The notes beneath the pieces were generated by a model. That model had not been told where the DNA came from and did no database searches. It saw only the letters and a list, made by a program, of their open reading frames with translations. A stretch of 64,000 nucleotides of DNA from Flaccisagitta enflata. Lineage: Eukaryota > Chaetognatha > Sagittoidea > Aphragmophora. Made by a program: the position numbers and the translations under genes. Where the stretch lies: positions 47,802,001 through 47,866,000 of the forward strand of contig OZ231128.1 of assembly GCA_965153355.1 (NCBI GenBank), in the 5' to 3' direction. Below, in pieces: positions 62,400 to 64,000 of this stretch; the stretch's first letter is position 1; every line of letters starts with the position of its first letter.

Positions 62400-64000
62400 T
62401 AGCAAATACGCCATTTTTACACCATTTTTTCCCCTTTTTGTGTGGTTTGGTCTTTCGTCATTCGTTTTTTTTTATCTACTTTTTACTGTTTTCTTTTTCA
62501 TCTCGTTTATTTCATGTTTCCATCGAATTCAGCCTTTGCGCTCTCGTATAGGCATGCTGCACTGGACTTTGAACACATTGAAATTTATCTCTGAGAGCTT
62601 TTTCAAAGAGAAAACGTAAGGAAAAGGTGCTGCGTCTGTAAGGTCGCATGGCCTACAGGAATCTAGCGTTTGATTGAAATCAAGTTTCTATGCAAAACCC
62701 AATTTAGCTTTCAAATGCAATCTCGCAACTTTTTAGGAAGTTTTATTTTCCATTTGTTGGTCACTACATTGGTTCGTCTGTCTGCTGGTGCCTTCATACA
62801 TTGCACCCGCTCTCAAATGCTACTCTTGATGTTGTGATAGAAAACTGAGACTGAAATTCATGAAACACTGATTTGACGCTATGGCCCAAAATTAAAATCC
62901 GCATTTGTGGAGTTGCCTTACAAACTCCATTGTATTTCCACCTATAATCGAGGGTGGAATATTACTGACGGTTTTCTCATGCAAAATCTCAGCACTCCAA
63001 GTCCAGTAGTTTGGCTTCTACATTGTTTTGAAAATCACCAAAATTTACCTGTAAAATTGTGATTTGTATGAAAAATAAAAGAGTTGAACCTGTTAAATCT
63101 TATCAGAATTGAGTCGATATTGATTTGAAATGATTACGTTGATCCCATTTCATGTTCTTATCATTAGTAAATCTTTTCTCTGTCCATTTGTGTTTGATTA
63201 TGAGATCTCAAAATAGTTAAAGATGGAAAAAACATGAAAAATCGTTATAAATGTAGCCTGTAAGGCTTTTTTTCTTTCACCAAATAAAATCTCCTTCAAA
63301 AAATCTTCAATTTGAGACCAATCCCAGAGTTCTAGCTCAATGCGTTTGGAATTTATATACGTTTAAAGTGACAGACCTCCATCAATGTCTTTACTGAAAA
63401 ACCAAAAAATGGTTCTTTCCTTTAAAATGATGTAGAAGCTTAACTACTTGACCTTGAGTGCTGAAATTTTGCATGAAAAAAACGTCAGTAATACGCTATC
63501 AGACAGAGGAAATCCGAAATTAGTACCGTGAATAGTTTTCATACAATAGAACTTTTGCTGGTTGCAGTCGCTTCTGAAGACAGGGTAAGATAGAGCTGAC
63601 TGTCGTTAGACGCATCTCTGAACGAGTAATGCAATAGAGATGTTTATCTTCATGCTTCAGATGCTGCATGGAACGCCAAAAAAGATAAAGCTTTCCATCT
63701 TCAAACGTTGCACTAAACGTCAAATAAAATAGAGCTATCCAGCTAGGTAATCATCAAAAAGTGTCAGACCCCAGAAACCTATCACAGTAATTCAACAAAA
63801 TAGACACACTGATCATAATCATCGAGATTAGCCAAGTTTTTTACTCCTTTGACAAAATCCTGATGGCGCTGCGAACAACCCCCCCCCCCCTCTTTCTACA
63901 ATGATAGAAGACCTAACAAAAAATGCTTCTGCTAAGCCCAAAATGAACCCTATGCATAGGGAAGGTTAGCCAATTCTTTTACTCATCATCAACATTCAAC
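62400..64000. other. AT-rich tail, no feature recognised
   Basis: No microsatellite, TIR element, coding exon or RNA gene could be supported. A C-run at 63879-63890. The minus-strand open frame 63520-63723 has no recognisable domain. Confidence 0.5.

Overview
This window is eukaryotic nuclear DNA, most likely from an aquatic invertebrate animal. It has spliced protein-coding genes with GT-AG introns up to 8.7 kb, a TMEM106-type membrane protein gene, DNA transposon relics, a non-LTR retrotransposon fragment, and a very heavy load of micro- and minisatellites. No prokaryotic operons, rRNA, tRNA or CRISPR array are visible. The species cannot be fixed from sequence alone. A 10-base run of N (55578-55587) shows that this is a scaffolded assembly.

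Three genic regions can be reconstructed by exon phase and protein family, all on the + strand. (1) 6546-9690: an intron-containing zinc-finger gene of unrecognised family, broken by frameshifts, a stop and an inserted mobile element. (2) 12615-30027: an apparently intact L-asparaginase (type I / ASPG-like) gene with TATA box, a predicted untranslated first exon, nine coding exons and a poly(A) signal. It encodes a predicted secreted 476-residue protein with an arginine-glycine repeat inserted in the catalytic domain. (3) 38517-47310: a five-exon gene for a 246-residue TMEM106-family single-pass membrane protein. On the minus strand, 58140-59705 holds the C-terminal end of a non-LTR retrotransposon with a restriction-like endonuclease domain.

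The rest is repeat. Three interspersed families recur. Family A is 70-230 bp, about twenty copies, with one end a hairpin of the type AGTCGCG..CGCGACT, the other end AACAAGGCCGGATACACGGC, and a GGTC/GTCC microsatellite inside. It resembles Helentron-associated (HINE) non-autonomous elements. Family B has about thirteen copies, begins TCATCCAAGG-like and ends GGGGCCGCTGCCCAA, with 35-66 bp inverted arms around a directional minisatellite. Family C is about 0.65 kb, rich in GAGCTAAATGAGCT motifs, with a terminal hairpin around AAGTCGAAG/CTTCGACTT. Individual TIR elements with TA or 8-bp target duplications (Tc1/mariner- and hAT-like) lie in introns and between genes. Long (GA)n, (GT)n, (TTG)n, (GAA)n and TATG-type arrays separate them, often abutting mobile-element ends or splice sites.

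Layout: 1-2190 simple repeats and a 36-bp minisatellite; 2191-6440 families B and C; 6546-9690 broken gene; 9900-12365 a 139-bp satellite with a nested TIR element and B fragments; 12615-30027 asparaginase gene (intron 3 alone is 8.7 kb of satellites); 30100-38480 family A copies, an hAT element and a nested B-in-A insertion; 38517-47310 TMEM106-like gene; 47800-64000 repeats, the assembly gap and the retrotransposon fragment, with a quiet AT-rich tail from 62400.
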